A stretch of DNA of 64,000 nt from positions 295,083 to 359,082 of the forward strand of contig CAJNDS010002341.1 in NCBI GenBank assembly GCA_905221605.1, given 5' to 3'. The notes under the pieces were generated by a model that was not told the DNA's origin, made no database searches, and worked only from the letters and a program-made list of their open reading frames with translations. Of this stretch, positions 19,223-31,900 are shown in pieces. Source of the stretch: Symbiodinium natans. Its lineage: Eukaryota > Sar > Dinophyceae > Suessiales > Symbiodiniaceae. A program made the position numbers and the translations under genes. Within the stretch, counting starts at the first letter, position 1. Every line of letters starts with the position of its first letter.

Positions 19223-22080
19223 AGCTGTGAGCTGAGTGCGCGAGGGCGAGCGCAGCAGCCTTCTGTCAATTGCGGCCAGCTTCTGCAAACGCAGGGCGCG
19301 TCGAAGGATACGAGGTTCGCAGAGCGGCTCCTGAAGGCCTCTGAAGCACTGCATTTTGGAAAGAGAGCGAAGTTCTCTTGTCTTTTGTGAGAGGAGCTGA
19401 GCTACCTGCCCGACGAGGAGGATGCGGATGGCAATACACCGTTCGGCAAGGAGGCTCACTCCGCTCGGCGCACGAGAAAGCCGCCAAGGCCGGGCCCAAG
19501 TGGGCTAAGCGCCGGGCCGCCGGGCTTGCAGTGCGTCTCATGGGTCTCCCAATGGGCCGCTTTTATAAGTCCGAAGAAGCCCCCAATAAGCGCCGATGTC
19601 TTTTACGATGTCTAGTTCACATGGTTGGTCCCATGCCCATGTGTCGTGCATGTCGTATGTGTCCTTGTGCTCATATCTCCACTTTGAGGTTCTTAGTGCA
19701 TACCAGGCGAACTGTCCCAGATCGCTGAGAAGGTGCGCAGTTTGATGATTGATGACATTAATTCATCTGCTTCGTGCTTGGGCCGGTTCGCAGTACCATG
19801 TTTCTCGGTCCGGAAACCTGGTATAGCGCCGTCCCTTTGTAGATAGAGGACCGCATAGCCATGTCTACAACGACAATGGCTGTACCATATGCATGGCTCT
19901 CTTGAACATGCTTTATGTCAAGGGCACGACGACGTGTGTTTGCTGCCCTTGTCCTCCAGCGTGTATACCTGGCCTGTCGAAGACGGCCTTGAGAAGCACG
20001 ACTCATGTGCCCAGGACATTAAAGGCAACGCCCACAGTGTGGATGGATGATCGTAGCGTGAGTCGACTGCTTCCAAGACTCAACAGCTGGATTGGCAAGC
20101 ATTTCGCTGTTTTTGGGGGCAGGTGCGCACTTTTAATATCCGATAGTCCCAGATGTCAGCAACCCTGTTGCCGAGATCTCTTTTTGCACGGAACCTATAG
20201 GTCCTATAGGTTCTAACTGAAAAGACAAGGGGGCTATCGGTCTGTGCAAATTGCGAGCGCAGTGTCCCGAGGAGTCCCTGTGCACGTTGTATCATAGCCA
20301 TAGGAGCAGCCTTTGGAGGCCCACACTCCTCTAAACACGAAAGGACTCTAGACATGACTTCTGATCATGACTAGTGGCAATCGCACTGGAAAGGCTACTT
20401 AGCGGCTACTTTCTGTGTCGGCGTCGGTATTTTGTCCGAGACCGTTCACCGCTCCGATGCGACAGGCCAGATGATAGGAGCATGACAGCTCTGCTTCTCT
20501 GCTTCTGCGGGAGGCAGACATAAGCAGACTCATGTTGGTTTCATGCCGTGCTGGTATTCGCGCGACTGGACATGGGATCAATCATGGTTGAAATATTACT
20601 GTCGTAAGCATGACTTGCACAGCACCCTGATTGGGACCCAGGGGAGTCGCAATTGAAGGAACGCACTTCGCAGGCAGATTGTGCCGAACAAGTGCAGAGT
20701 TCCCAAGTTTTTGCTTTGATCTTCACCATGGCTTTGTTGAGCCTACGGAGTGCCCAGTGCCACACTGTGCGCCAGTTGTGCACCCCTTCTCAACAAAGAA
20801 TCCGTATGCCCGTGCTGTTGGTATCATTTTGCAGTGAAGGTCATGTTTCTGCCTCTGCGCATGCCACGTTCAGGCGCCACTGTTCTCATACACCTCCGTC
20901 CTTCTCCTGGTAAGCTCACCAGTTGAATTCTAGATTTGGAAATATCGATCCTGCTTGGCGCTGCTACTGTTCCTGAGTTGGGTGGACAGTTATTCTCTGT
21001 TAACGGTGGCCATCGATCAAATCCTCCTGCTGGCCAAAAAACGTCATTGCACCATGAATGACAGTACAGCGGGGGCCAGCAAAATGAAGCTCTGAGAAAT
21101 TGCAAGTTGCTGCTAGTTTGGTGGATTCTTTTGAACTGCTGTCACTTTGCGCACAGAGTGGAGTCACGAGAACTTGGTTGCGAGCATTCCGCCGTTGCTT
21201 CAAGTGTCATGTGCGAAATGCACGTTGATGCCCCACAGTAAGGCTCCAGGCTTGATGCAACACCGTTGTGCCCGCTGTTATTTTTGGCATAGCCAGCATC
21301 TCGTAGTACCGATGGACGCTCCTTATGGACTGGCTCCAAATCTTCCCAAACTGCGTTGCCAGCACGCAACATGGTGACCCGTGCAGGGGATCCACCCAGG
21401 ACTGGGCTTATAATGAATCTTGCAGAGTTCTGTGAGGTTCCCAGACGGTGAGTAAGGAGGGGGTAAGGAGGGGTTGTCATGTGGCAAATGCTCCGTTTGA
21501 CCTGACATGCAGAGGAGGATTGATGCATCACTTGTGTTCAGAGCTTCCTGTGAGGATAGGACGTTCAACGAGCCATTGTGGCAAACCTGTAGGGTTGAAA
21601 GCTACGAGCGGACACTACAGAAGGTTTGCTGCAACGCTTCCTACAACCTTCCTGTTTTGTCGGTTTCCCGCAGCATGCCACCAAAACAGGTTTCTTGCGT
21701 TAAATGCGGCCGTAGTCTTGCATCGTGCTTCTGGAGAGGGTCGGGTGTTTCCAGGGGTAAACCCAAAGTTTACAGAGTCCAAAGAGCCCCCCTTGTTCAG
21801 GAGACCTGGGGCAGCGTTGGTGCAAGGCTCAGAGTTGAAGTGCTGCGCGGCACGCACCAGCACTCTGCACATGGAAATAGTGCACCAGCCTATGGTGAGA
21901 CACTTAGGCTGCCGCCTTATGTGCGGCAGCTGCGGACCACACTGAGGCACGCCCGAAGTGCCAGAAAGGCTGATGCCAGCCAAATACCTTGTGCTGTGCA
22001 TTGCGAGGTACATCTACCAGTGGATAGGCTTCGCCAGAAGGACCAAAAACAAGATCCGTGTTCACATGGTTTTGCTACCA
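19223..22080 (+). other. Unassigned region with exon-like frames
   Basis: Several + strand frames look protein-like but cannot be named. Near 19391-19610, frames containing LSYLPDEEDADGNTPFGKEA and, in another register, EKAAKAGPKWAKRRAAG overlap. At 20631-20837 a 68-codon frame contains FVEPTECPVPHCAPVVHPF and NPYARAVGIILQ. At 20968-21053 a frame reads VPELGGQLFSVNGGHRSNPP. They may be exons of one or two genes in the + strand array. Confidence 0.3.
20191..20213. repeat. Perfect 11-bp-arm palindrome
   Basis: GAACCTATAGG, one T, then CCTATAGGTTC: an exact inverted repeat of 11 + 11 bases around a single base. No surrounding feature explains it. Confidence 0.8.
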
Positions 22081-24460
22081 GTAGCACAGAAGGATGCTGC
22101 AATGCACCAGGAGCCGGACGAAGCAGCTCGAACTGAGCGGTCTGCTGTTCCAATGGTTGTGAGACGTTTAGAGCAGCAGATCGAGGTCAGCTTTGACATT
22201 CTAAGAGCTGTACAATTGGCATCTGCTCGAAGTTGCCAGGGGGTTGCTGCTTATTTACCCTTGTGTCCCACAGGTGGAGCGACGGCAGATGGAGCGGAAG
22301 CTGGAGAGACTGGAGAAGCGGGTCGAAGAGGCACATGGTACTGTAACCGAACCGCCCCTGCTGTCTGCTGCTCGAACTGGAGGTGGCCTGCGCCAGTGCC
22401 GCATCAGGGAGGTGGGCCGAGCTGCAGGGCCATGCCTGGCCGCCCAGCTCTTCGACGGTCTGTACCATATCTACCTGCGGTCTCTTGGGGACGTTGCGCG
22501 TTTGTTGTGTGTTTTCATGGCAAGTTGATCTACAACTGCAACGTGCGATGCACCCATCTGAACATGCTGATACCTCGTTGTACACTTTCTTGCTTGATGT
22601 GTGCTGTTGCTTTCTTCACAACTCAGCAAACACCGAAAACATGGCCTGCGAACAAGCTCCGTCCGTTCCTCTTGCATATGCGCTATTTCAGACAAATACA
22701 CGGAGGTATCCAGCATGGACGGGTTTCCAGAATGCATCCGGGTTTGCGACCTGAGGTTGATGGCCTTGCAGATGCGGTACAAAGCCTCATTAGGCATGTT
22801 GATTCTCTTTAGTCTTGTGTTGCTTTGAGTTGCTTGAAGTCGTTTTTGTGGCCTTTGTGGCACCTGTCAGGGGCCAGCTGCCACAAGGAAACCACAGTGA
22901 GGCCACGGAGCGGGTCGGAACCCAGGCGAGGGTGCTCTTCTGCCCTGGATCTTTGAGGTTCTTTATGTTTCTTTCTTCCTGATTCCTGGGATCTTCCAGT
23001 GGAGGACACCGCAGTGTGGCGACGCTTTGACGCCATGGAGGCCCAGCTGCGGCAGCTGGAGGCTCGGCAGGACTTGCAGATTGAGCTTGTGGCAGAGTTG
23101 AGCTCGCGTCGTATTCTAGCAGCCGGACTTTGCAGGGGTTTCAGTTCAAGCGCTTCTGTGAAGCACATTTCAGCTATGTCTCCACGTCGTGGGTATGCTT
23201 AGAGCCCACGCTATCAAATGGTAGAGGGCCGCGAAGAAGGGGACAGGGCTGGGGCAACTACAGGCAGCGTCAGCCGAGAAACATGTGCGATGTTTTGCAG
23301 GAATCTCGTGGCAAGTTCATTGACTTGCAATCTCAGACGGACAAAGTGAAACTTGGCTTGTTTGACTTGATTGTTTGTTATTCTCCACAGCCGAAATCTC
23401 CCGGTTCTGGGCAACATGAGGACGGCTCAGATTGCGGACTTGGACTCGAAGTTGTTGCAGTTGGTAGGAAGGCTCTCGGTGTGCTGTTTTCCAGCATGTG
23501 GCGCCGTACGCGGGGCATTTCGAGCAAGGCTGGCGCAGGTCGAGCGCATGGAGAAAGCGGAGCGTGGCCCCGAGGCCCGAGTCGGGATCTGCCTGACTCG
23601 GAGTCGGGCAGCGCGCCTCATCACTTCGATTGGAAGAGCCCTTCAAAGGATCGAGAGATCTCTCGTTGCAGGTGGGAACAAGCTTGCAAGGCTCAGGGCT
23701 CAGATGCTCTCAGGGTTCGTCGTCTCTCTTTCGCCTATCGAAATGCAAATCGTGACATGTCGTGCCAATGCTGCCAGGCATCCATGAGGCCATGGAGCAA
23801 CTCGCAAAGCGAGTGCAACACGTTGAGAATCCTCAGGCCCATGCGACTGGTCGAGTGGTCTTGCTGCTGCTGGCATGTGCCAGAGCCATGCCCCCGACAG
23901 GAAGCTGGCAGTTTGCTGGCAGAAAGATGCCAGGAGGCCGTGGGGATCCGTGTTTTTGAGGGCACGCGGACCAATTGTTGAGGACCATAAACTTGATCAT
24001 CCACGAATCTCCATGAAACTCTTGTCCGTCAGCTCTGGTGCAGGTCTTTGCCCAGATGGACTTACTTCGCAATGATGTAGAGGACGTTTTGCTCCTGTTT
24101 GTATGCCGTGTGCATGTTGACCCGTTGCCCCTTTGGCTGAACGCAGCAACTTGAGAGGAGCACACAGGCATGTTGGAGGATCAGGTGCAGGGAACCATTT
24201 GCATTGAGATCACAACGCGAAATCCTGCAGTGAGGTCGCAGACCTTGATGCTCGCTTGGAGACATTCGGCTCCGAGCTGCAGGAGGGGGTAGCACTTCAT
24301 GGTACGCAGGTCTGCAATTTGAAGTGCACCTCAGTGAAGTGTTGGGATACAGTGACGGTGGAGACGTTCAGGACTTGGTCAATACACAAGAAGCTCGCCT
24401 TCAAGTGGACAGCGTCGGAGAAAGGGTCGTGGCCACAGGTCCCAAAGATCCGTAGGAGAG
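22080..24460 (+). CDS. Coiled-coil protein gene made of many small exons
   Basis: Short + strand segments with dense heptads alternate with non-coding sequence. They include VVRRLEQQIE (to 22185) spliced through a GT-AG intron (22186-22273) to VERRQMERKLERLEKRVEEA. Then come WRRFDAMEAQLRQLEARQDL (~23015-23085), SRGKFIDLQSQ (~23304), RTAQIADLDSKLLQ (~23420), LAQVERMEKAER (~23530), RALQRIERSLVAG (~23632), HEAMEQLAKRVQHVEN (~23772), FAQMDLLRNDVEDVL (~24047), VADLDARLETFGSELQ (~24236) and RLQVDSVGERVV (~24395). Each exon is roughly 40-90 bases. The product is probably a long alpha-helical structural or cytoskeletal protein. No head or catalytic domain was found, and the start and stop are not located. 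Whether it joins the CAP-Gly gene downstream is unknown; I treat it as separate because CAP-Gly domains usually stand at the N-terminus. Confidence 0.6.
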
Positions 24461-25957
24461 TGAGTACAGGAGAGTGATTATGGAGTGTGTTTGCTTGGGT
24501 CCGCCACTGCCTTCCTTGCTGTCCCCTCTGAGGGTTTGGTGATCAGTGCCCAAGTGCATCAAAACCTCAAACGATCTCACATTACAAATCCATGCGGCTT
24601 GCATGTCAGTTTAGGTCGTCCGACTGGCCCTCCGAGCGCAGAGGGTGGAATGTTTCTGCCCTTGGTCGTGTTAAGTTAATCCTCAGAATCATGCAATCGA
24701 AGTGCCAGGCCGTGAATGCTCAAGACTTTTCAGAAGATGCCCGAGAGATGCGTGAGGAAGTGTGTGGCTATCTGTCGCCGAGATGGCTTCGTTTACTTTG
24801 GTTGAATTGGAGGCTTAATTTTTCGCGCTACGCGACCCGCCTCAGCCTGGGGCTTGCCCAGTGGCGAGGCAACCCAAACCGGAGATTGTGAAGCCCTATA
24901 GACCACGCACCTCAAATGTAGTACTCGTAGTGGAGAAAACAAGGCGGGGAAGTTGGCTGGGGGTTGGGGTTGGGAGTGGGGTAGGGGGGTGGGGGGTGGG
25001 GGCGGACCCCTACGGCTCGAGGCCAGGGCGGATTTCATTCAGCACCTCGGCAGGAGTTGACAGAAATGAGCGAAGATTTGACTTCGTTGTGGCAAAGGGT
25101 GCGCCACTCAACACGGTTAACTGAACAACACATATGCCTGTGGACATGTGATATGCCTAGATCGATGTGCGGATCACGATGCGAATCGTTGTGCGGATCA
25201 CTGTAGGGGTCATCATGCTTGTGGCCGGCTTTGGTTTTCGCCGGTTTCCCCGCAGGTCCAAAGCAGTGAGCTAGGCATGGACTCCATGGCCGAAGCGGTC
25301 GGCCGCATCTGCGAGGACCAATGTGCCCTCGCTGTGCACCTCTGCGCATCTATGCGCATCTCTCTGGTTGAGAGGAGTTGAGCCAGCTGAAGGCACGAAA
25401 AGGATCCGGCTGTGTCACTCAGCCGATTGCTTCAGGCCCGCGACATGTCCCCAAGCATCCGCAAACTGATCCAAACAACGACTTCATGTCTAGAGTTTAG
25501 ATGTTCCGCCATCCAAACAGTTCTGTGATCAGGCAGCCCTACGAGCTCGCGGCATGGGGAGGTGCCTCAGTGCAGAAGCGCCGGGTTTGCACGGCCAGAG
25601 TAGCCGACGTCTTGCCCTTACAGGCCACTCGTGACGGCCGTGATCGGGAATCCATTGAGGACTTGATCTGCTCAAGGGATGCATGCTGTACATCGCTGTG
25701 CTTGTTCGGCATGCTGGCAGGCTGTTCAGAGAGCTGCCAATCCAAAGTTGTCCAGGGTCCAACTTCGCTCTGCCAGCTTCTGGCTCCAGATGCGGTTCTT
25801 GGGGTATCAGGAGAACCGCAAGCCAGGAGTAGAGCCCCAATCCATGGAGCGTTGCCGCGTGTAGCATGGAGGGTGCACCTCCAGGCTCGGGGCAACCCTC
25901 CAGCTGCCAAGAAAGCTGTCATATGATGTCAAAGCCGAAACATACGTTGCCTACCAG
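24461..25957 (+). other. Unassigned region
   Basis: Contains a G-run-rich patch (24950-25010, quadruplex candidate) and isolated frames such as MDSMAEAVGRICEDQCALAV (~25277-25345). Upstream exons or leader of the CAP-Gly gene may lie here but cannot be fixed. Confidence 0.3.
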
Positions 25958-28900
25958 GTGCAAGCTTCTCAGTTGGCCAGCGTGTTTTCGTCAGCAACCG
26001 TGCTGGGACAGCCCTGGCCTAAGTTCCACGTCCTTTGCCTATGCCGAGGCAGCAGTGGGGTCAAAGTGATATCACTGGATTCCATTCTCATGGATCGCTC
26101 CAGGTCCGATTCTGTGGACAGACAGAGTTCGCTGGTGGAGTGTGGGTTGGAATCCAGCTGGATGATCCAGTTGGAAGGACCCGGTCACCTCTTCCCCTGC
26201 ACTCTTTTCCGAGGCTGCTCGAAACTTGCTTGTCATGAGTTGTCACTTTCCAGGAATGACGGAACGGTGAAAGATGTGGCATACTTCACGTGCCCACCAA
26301 ATCATGGAATATTTGTACGTCCAGCTCAAGTTACACTTACTCCGATGGCATCGGGGAGAGTGTCCACCTCATCGCCGGCGAGCCCCACCGCTAAAGCCGC
26401 CAGCCCCTCTCCTGTCTCTCCTGCCTCCCCGAGTCGCCAATCTGCCAAACTGCAGGCTCCTCCGTCTCCTAAGCTAGCAGAGGCCGAATTAAAGCCCGAT
26501 GTCAAACCCGAGGCCAAGGCCGCGGCAAAGACAGAGGCCAGGCCAGAAACCAAAGCAGCGGATGCGGAGGTGAAGGAGCAGCCGGCCAGCCCTGCAAGCC
26601 CGAAGCCAGCCGCGCCTGCAGCCGCCGTGCCCGCAGCCGCCGCGCCCGGAGCTGCGGTGCCTGCAGCCTCCGTGCCTGCAGCCACTGCACCTACAGCCCC
26701 CGCGCCAACAGCCACCGCGTCCACTCCGGCCGCCGCCACCACCCCACCTGCAGCCGGCGCGGCGGCGGCCGCCGCGCCTGCAAGATCCACAGGAGCCGCG
26801 CCCGCAGGAGCCGCGCCCGCAGGCCCCGCGCCGCAGGAGCCGCGCCCGCAGGAGCGCCAGCAGGCGCCGCGCCCACAGGCGGCGTGCCCGCAGGAGCTGT
26901 GCCCGCAGCACCCGTGCCCGCCGCAGCTGCGCCCGCAGCCGCTACGGCTGCAGCCACTGTGCCCGCAGCCGCTGTGCCCGCAGTCGCTGTGCCCGCAGCC
27001 GCTGTACCTGCAGCCGCCTCAGCAACAGCTGCGCGGGCAGACGTCCCTGCCGATGTGGCCAAGCCCAAGCAACGTTCGGAAGCATCTGCCGACCAGACCG
27101 TGATGAACCTCACGAAGGCCAGTTGTAGAGATGCGAGGAACAGTGTTGTGTACCTTGATCTCTCTACTCTATACTCCTGCCGCAGGCTCAGCAAGCCATG
27201 AGCCTTGGCAGCATGCCATCGCAGTAGGCAGGGCCAGTCTGGATTGGCGAGCTGTGTTGACCAGGACGGATACTTTCAGCCCTCCAGCCAGATCGGCGAC
27301 CGCAGAGAAAGCTCTTGCTGCGGCAGAGGCGGCCAAAGAAGCAGAGGCTCCTTCGCATAATTTTCACGTGCTGCGTTGCAACCCAGCCTCTGCAGAGATA
27401 TGGTTGGTAGATGCTTGCCCACTTGCGACAGGCCCGTGCGATCAAGCTGACGTCGCAACTTGAAGAAGAGGCTGTGGACTTGCAGGCAGGCAGCCCTTCG
27501 ACAACTTGACAACGTTTGTGGGTCGCATCGAGCTACATTGCACTTTTTGTTGTGAGAGGCCAAACTGTCAACAGCCACGGCTGAGTTGGACGAGGTCAGA
27601 AGCAAGAGCGAAGGCACGACGTGAAGAGAGACATCAGAGGAATCGTTTCGCGACGGTTGAATGTGCAACGAATGTCGCGACATGAGGTGCGAGGGAGCAG
27701 GCCGAACAGGCAGAAGCGGAGCTAGAAAGGGCCAAAGCCGCAGCAGCCGCGGCGGCTGCGGCGGCCAAAGCCGCGCAAGAAAGGAAGGCCAGAAGGATAC
27801 ACACGGAGACTGGATGAGTTTGCGGAGTGTCCTGTGAAGGCGGCTGAGATCCGGCTTCAGGCCGTGTCATGTCGACTTGCGGTCGTGGGCTCGGTTGCTA
27901 TGGTGGCTCTGGCAGGCGGAGGAAGCGGCCAAGAGCCAGGGCACCCTCGAGAAGGAGCGTGCGGCCTTCGAGGCGGAATCCCTCTCAGCTTTACCACAGG
28001 CTCGCCAGGGACTGGGGCCTGCTCCATTTTGCTCCAGTTGGTTCCGTCTGAAGGACGATGGCACAGAAGTACCCGATCCTGAACAGCTCACTGAGGCTTT
28101 GCCATTCCTGGTTGTGTGTGCACGCACGCGAGCGCATGTGTCTCAGGACATGTCAAGACCAGTGTTCCGCTTTTCTCCCGCCCGTATAGGTGGCCTCTGG
28201 CTCTGGAAGCTTGCGGGCAGTCGTCGAGCTATTCAGCTGAAATTGGGGACTTGAAGGGAGCTGAATGGGCTGCCACACAGCAAAGGCGTTTGCAGGAGCA
28301 ACTTGCAAAGGAGCTGAAGGAGAAGGCCGAGAACCTGCTTGCCAGTTCTCCAAAACTGAACAAATTCATCCGCAGGAGCTGCTGGACATCGAGGCTGAGG
28401 AGATCACTTTGAAGTTGGAGGTGTGCCATCGTCATCTGTGCCATTGATCTTCAATAGTAATGCTCTGACCCACAATCACACCAACAATAGCCGCTAGTCT
28501 GGAGGCTTGCAAAAGTGATGTTTAAGCAGACGTGAAGCGCCAATCAATGTTGACGCCAGGCAATCGATCAAACATATGATCACACAAACAGACCCCCGCA
28601 AGCTAAAGTTTGAAGAATGAGAGACACACTCGAATCTGTGCACCGGCTGCAGTCAGGCCCTGGCAGCCACGCCAAAAACTTACAAGCACAAAGCACCCAA
28701 TGGATTTTTGACAGTGGGCTTGAGTCCCAGCAAACCCGTCGAACAGGTAAGTATGTAGGTTACCACGGGTTGTCTCGAGCATTTTAGGGGGGGTCCGGCG
28801 AAGCCTGACGTAAGCACGGGCTTCCTTCAGGGGGGGAGCTTGTAGCTGGAGCATGCTGGAGCCCAAGAAACTTGGTTTTTGTCGACTTGCAAAACAAACT

Positions 28901-31900
28901 GGCAGGTTGGGGTAAGTCTTTTGAGAAGCTTCATTGAGGGAGGGGGTGGACACGGTGCACGCTAATCAGGGTTTGGCTCATTAGAGTGTTTGATGATGCA
29001 TCGCTCTTTGAAAATGCCAGCGACGAATGCTCCTGGCACAGGAAGTCAACGACACAACGGAGTGGGCAGCAGACAATGCCGTCTGGACCGAGCAGGCTCT
29101 TTGCTTCGCATGCCTTTGAGCGGGCCTTTGAGTGTGCGTTTCAGGGCCTTTTTGCTCCAAGGTCCAAGTCGATTGGCACCGCGAGGCCGCGAACCCAAAG
29201 TTTTCTGTCTCCCTCTCTCTCTCTCTTCCTTAGACAAAGAGGCTGAGAAAGATTGCGCACTGTCTCTCTCTCTCTCTCTCTCGCGATTTTGCTCTCTGAG
29301 GCCCTGTGGAACTACTACAAGAATCACAGGGCCGAAGTGGTCCGACTCAGGCATCGCGCTGCAGCCTGGGCCCAAAAGCGCAGTCTCCACGGCTGAGCCG
29401 TATGGAGCCTTAGGGGCTCGTGGATCCAGTGTGGCATCAGGCCCTTGAGCGCGCCCAGCTACAAGCACAGCAGCTGCAAGCTAAGTCCATGGTGACGGAG
29501 GACTTGGCACTGGCACCAACTGGCACCTCAAAGCTCAAAGCTCATCAAAGCTCATCAAAGCTCACCGTGACAGGACGTTTCCATGCTGAAGCGAGCTGTG
29601 GAGCAGCTGACCGTGCAGGCTTCAAGCTTGATGTCTCCTTGTGCTCACTGCTCGAAAACCTCAGCAGAAACACGTATCTTGTCAAAACTGTCCAAGCTGG
29701 CAAAATCCCAAGTGGTGTGTGCAGAATGATGGCTTGGCATCTGCTTTGGCCTCGAAGAAGCAGCTGGTCGAGGTTGGCCTTGGTTCACATGATCTGCTCT
29801 CATCTGTTCCCATGTACCGAAGTACCAGGGCATGTGAATATGTGAGCTTGAAGGAGCAGAGGTCGTTGCAGAAGACAAGCCTTGAGATGCTTGAGGCCTG
29901 GGCCATTGCCTCGTCGCTCGTGAGAAGCCTCGTAATGCCTGCGGATGTTGCCGTGCTAACTTGCATGGCGCTGTCGCTGACGCAGACGCAGCAAGATCTC
30001 GAAGTTCAGCTTTCAGAAGAGCTGCTAACATTAAAGGCAGGGACTTGTGGGCTGCAGATATGTTTACCCTATTGCAGTGCATCTGTCAAGGGCCGTGAGG
30101 AGCAGCTGGAAGAATTGGCTTTGCAGCTCTGTGCCTTGGACCCAACTTGGAGCTTTCGCTTTCTGCACTCAGACGAGCGCTCCTTTTCAAAGCTCTCCTT
30201 GCGACACGCACGTTCATCGAAAGCGCCATGCGGATCCGTGCAGGTCGCATTCGGAGGCAGATGCAGGGCCAACGCCTGGCCAACAGCGCGGAGGCGGATC
30301 CCGTGACCTCGGGGACAGCCCTTGATGCTCGTCTCACGCTCGCTTCTCCTCTTGTATCCTCTTGTATCCTCTTTGAAGGTTGCCCGGCTGGAGACCCGGC
30401 TGCAGATGCTCCGGTCTGCTGGAAAGGGCGAGGGCGCTTGGGCCTCAGAACATGTCAAAGCACAGAACACATCTCCGATCTGCACGGCCTCGGCTTCGGC
30501 CGCCTCAGAACAATGATCGATTTCTCCCCACGTTAACCAAACCGCCTTGAAGTGGAGGCAGGAGCTTCACCCGCAGCAATTGAGGCAGAGACGCTTGAGG
30601 CCAGCTTGTGAGACTTTGTTAGACGTGACTTTGTCATTCGGATGCCCTTCTCCGGAGGTGTCCGTGGATTGCCGTGGAGCAATTGCCGATGCAGAAGCCT
30701 GGATGTCTTGCTTACCCGGCCAGGTTCGGCTCTTAACTGCTTTGCTCAGGCTTGGCTAAGGCTTAGCTAAGACTTAGCCAAGGCTCAGCTAAGGCTTAGA
30801 AGCTCGTCACATCTCGGACTCTGTGGGACGGAGAGCAAAGTGCTTAATATGACATAGCCGACATGGACATAGCCATTGCTGCCATAGCTGAGGTCCGTGA
30901 TGATGCGGAGCTCGGGGTTACCTTTCATTCGCTCTGTGCTCTCCATCGCTGCTTCCGCAAGGCCCTGCGTCGTGTGAAGGCTTTGGGGCCTTTTTTTTGC
31001 AAAAAACAACGAGGCGTGACCGCTCTCAACCACTCACAAAAGCCAATCCAGCCTCAGGCATGCATCTTGAGCCGAAGCATCCACGAGCACTTCATAGCGG
31101 ATGCAGCATTGGCGGTTCTGCAGGCAGTCTTGAAGCGTGTGAACCGGTGGGCTTGACATGGTGTTGAGAAGATGTGCTCACAGGATGCTGCATCCATGAG
31201 TTGGCTCTGCTCCGTGAGCCTGGCTGCCAGCCAATTGGCATATGCCGCCCGGAGCCCGGAGCTTCAGTTTGGGGATCCCATCCCACAGCATCCCACAAAA
31301 TCCCACAGCATCCCCTGCGAGGCCTTGGGGGTGCTCGGCTGCCTGTACACCACTGATGTGGAGAGGTCACTCAGTCGGAGATGGCGCATAAGGCTACGTA
31401 CTAGCACTGACGTGAGTAGCGAAAGTGCGTAGCGGTGCCGAGCGATGCTTTTGTTCAACTACGCACACATACATACAGCCATACCCCCGTCCCCCCCCCC
31501 CGCACACACACATGCAGACAAATATTTCCGACTCGAGGTACTGCTGGCTGGTGCGCAACGCCGCGTTTACGAGCTGTGCCGGAGAAGCCTCGCTGGACGC
31601 GGCGCTGGCCTCGCTGTTGCAGACCTTCCGCAGCCCTGCGAGGGCGGCGAGGGCTGCGAGGGCTGCAAGGGAGGAGAGGGAGGAGAGGGCCGCGAGGGAG
31701 GCGGAGGTGGCTGCCTTGAGGGCCCATGGGGCCCAGCTACTGTCACTGCAGAAGTCTCTGTTCAAGGACCAGCAGTTTGCATCCTGGCAGCGAGCAAGCT
31801 GCGCAGTGGAAGCCCTGCGAATCGCCTGTGCCTCTGCACTCTATGCATCTGCAGATGCAGGTGGATCACACCGAAAGCGGTGGCAAGCACTTTATGACCA

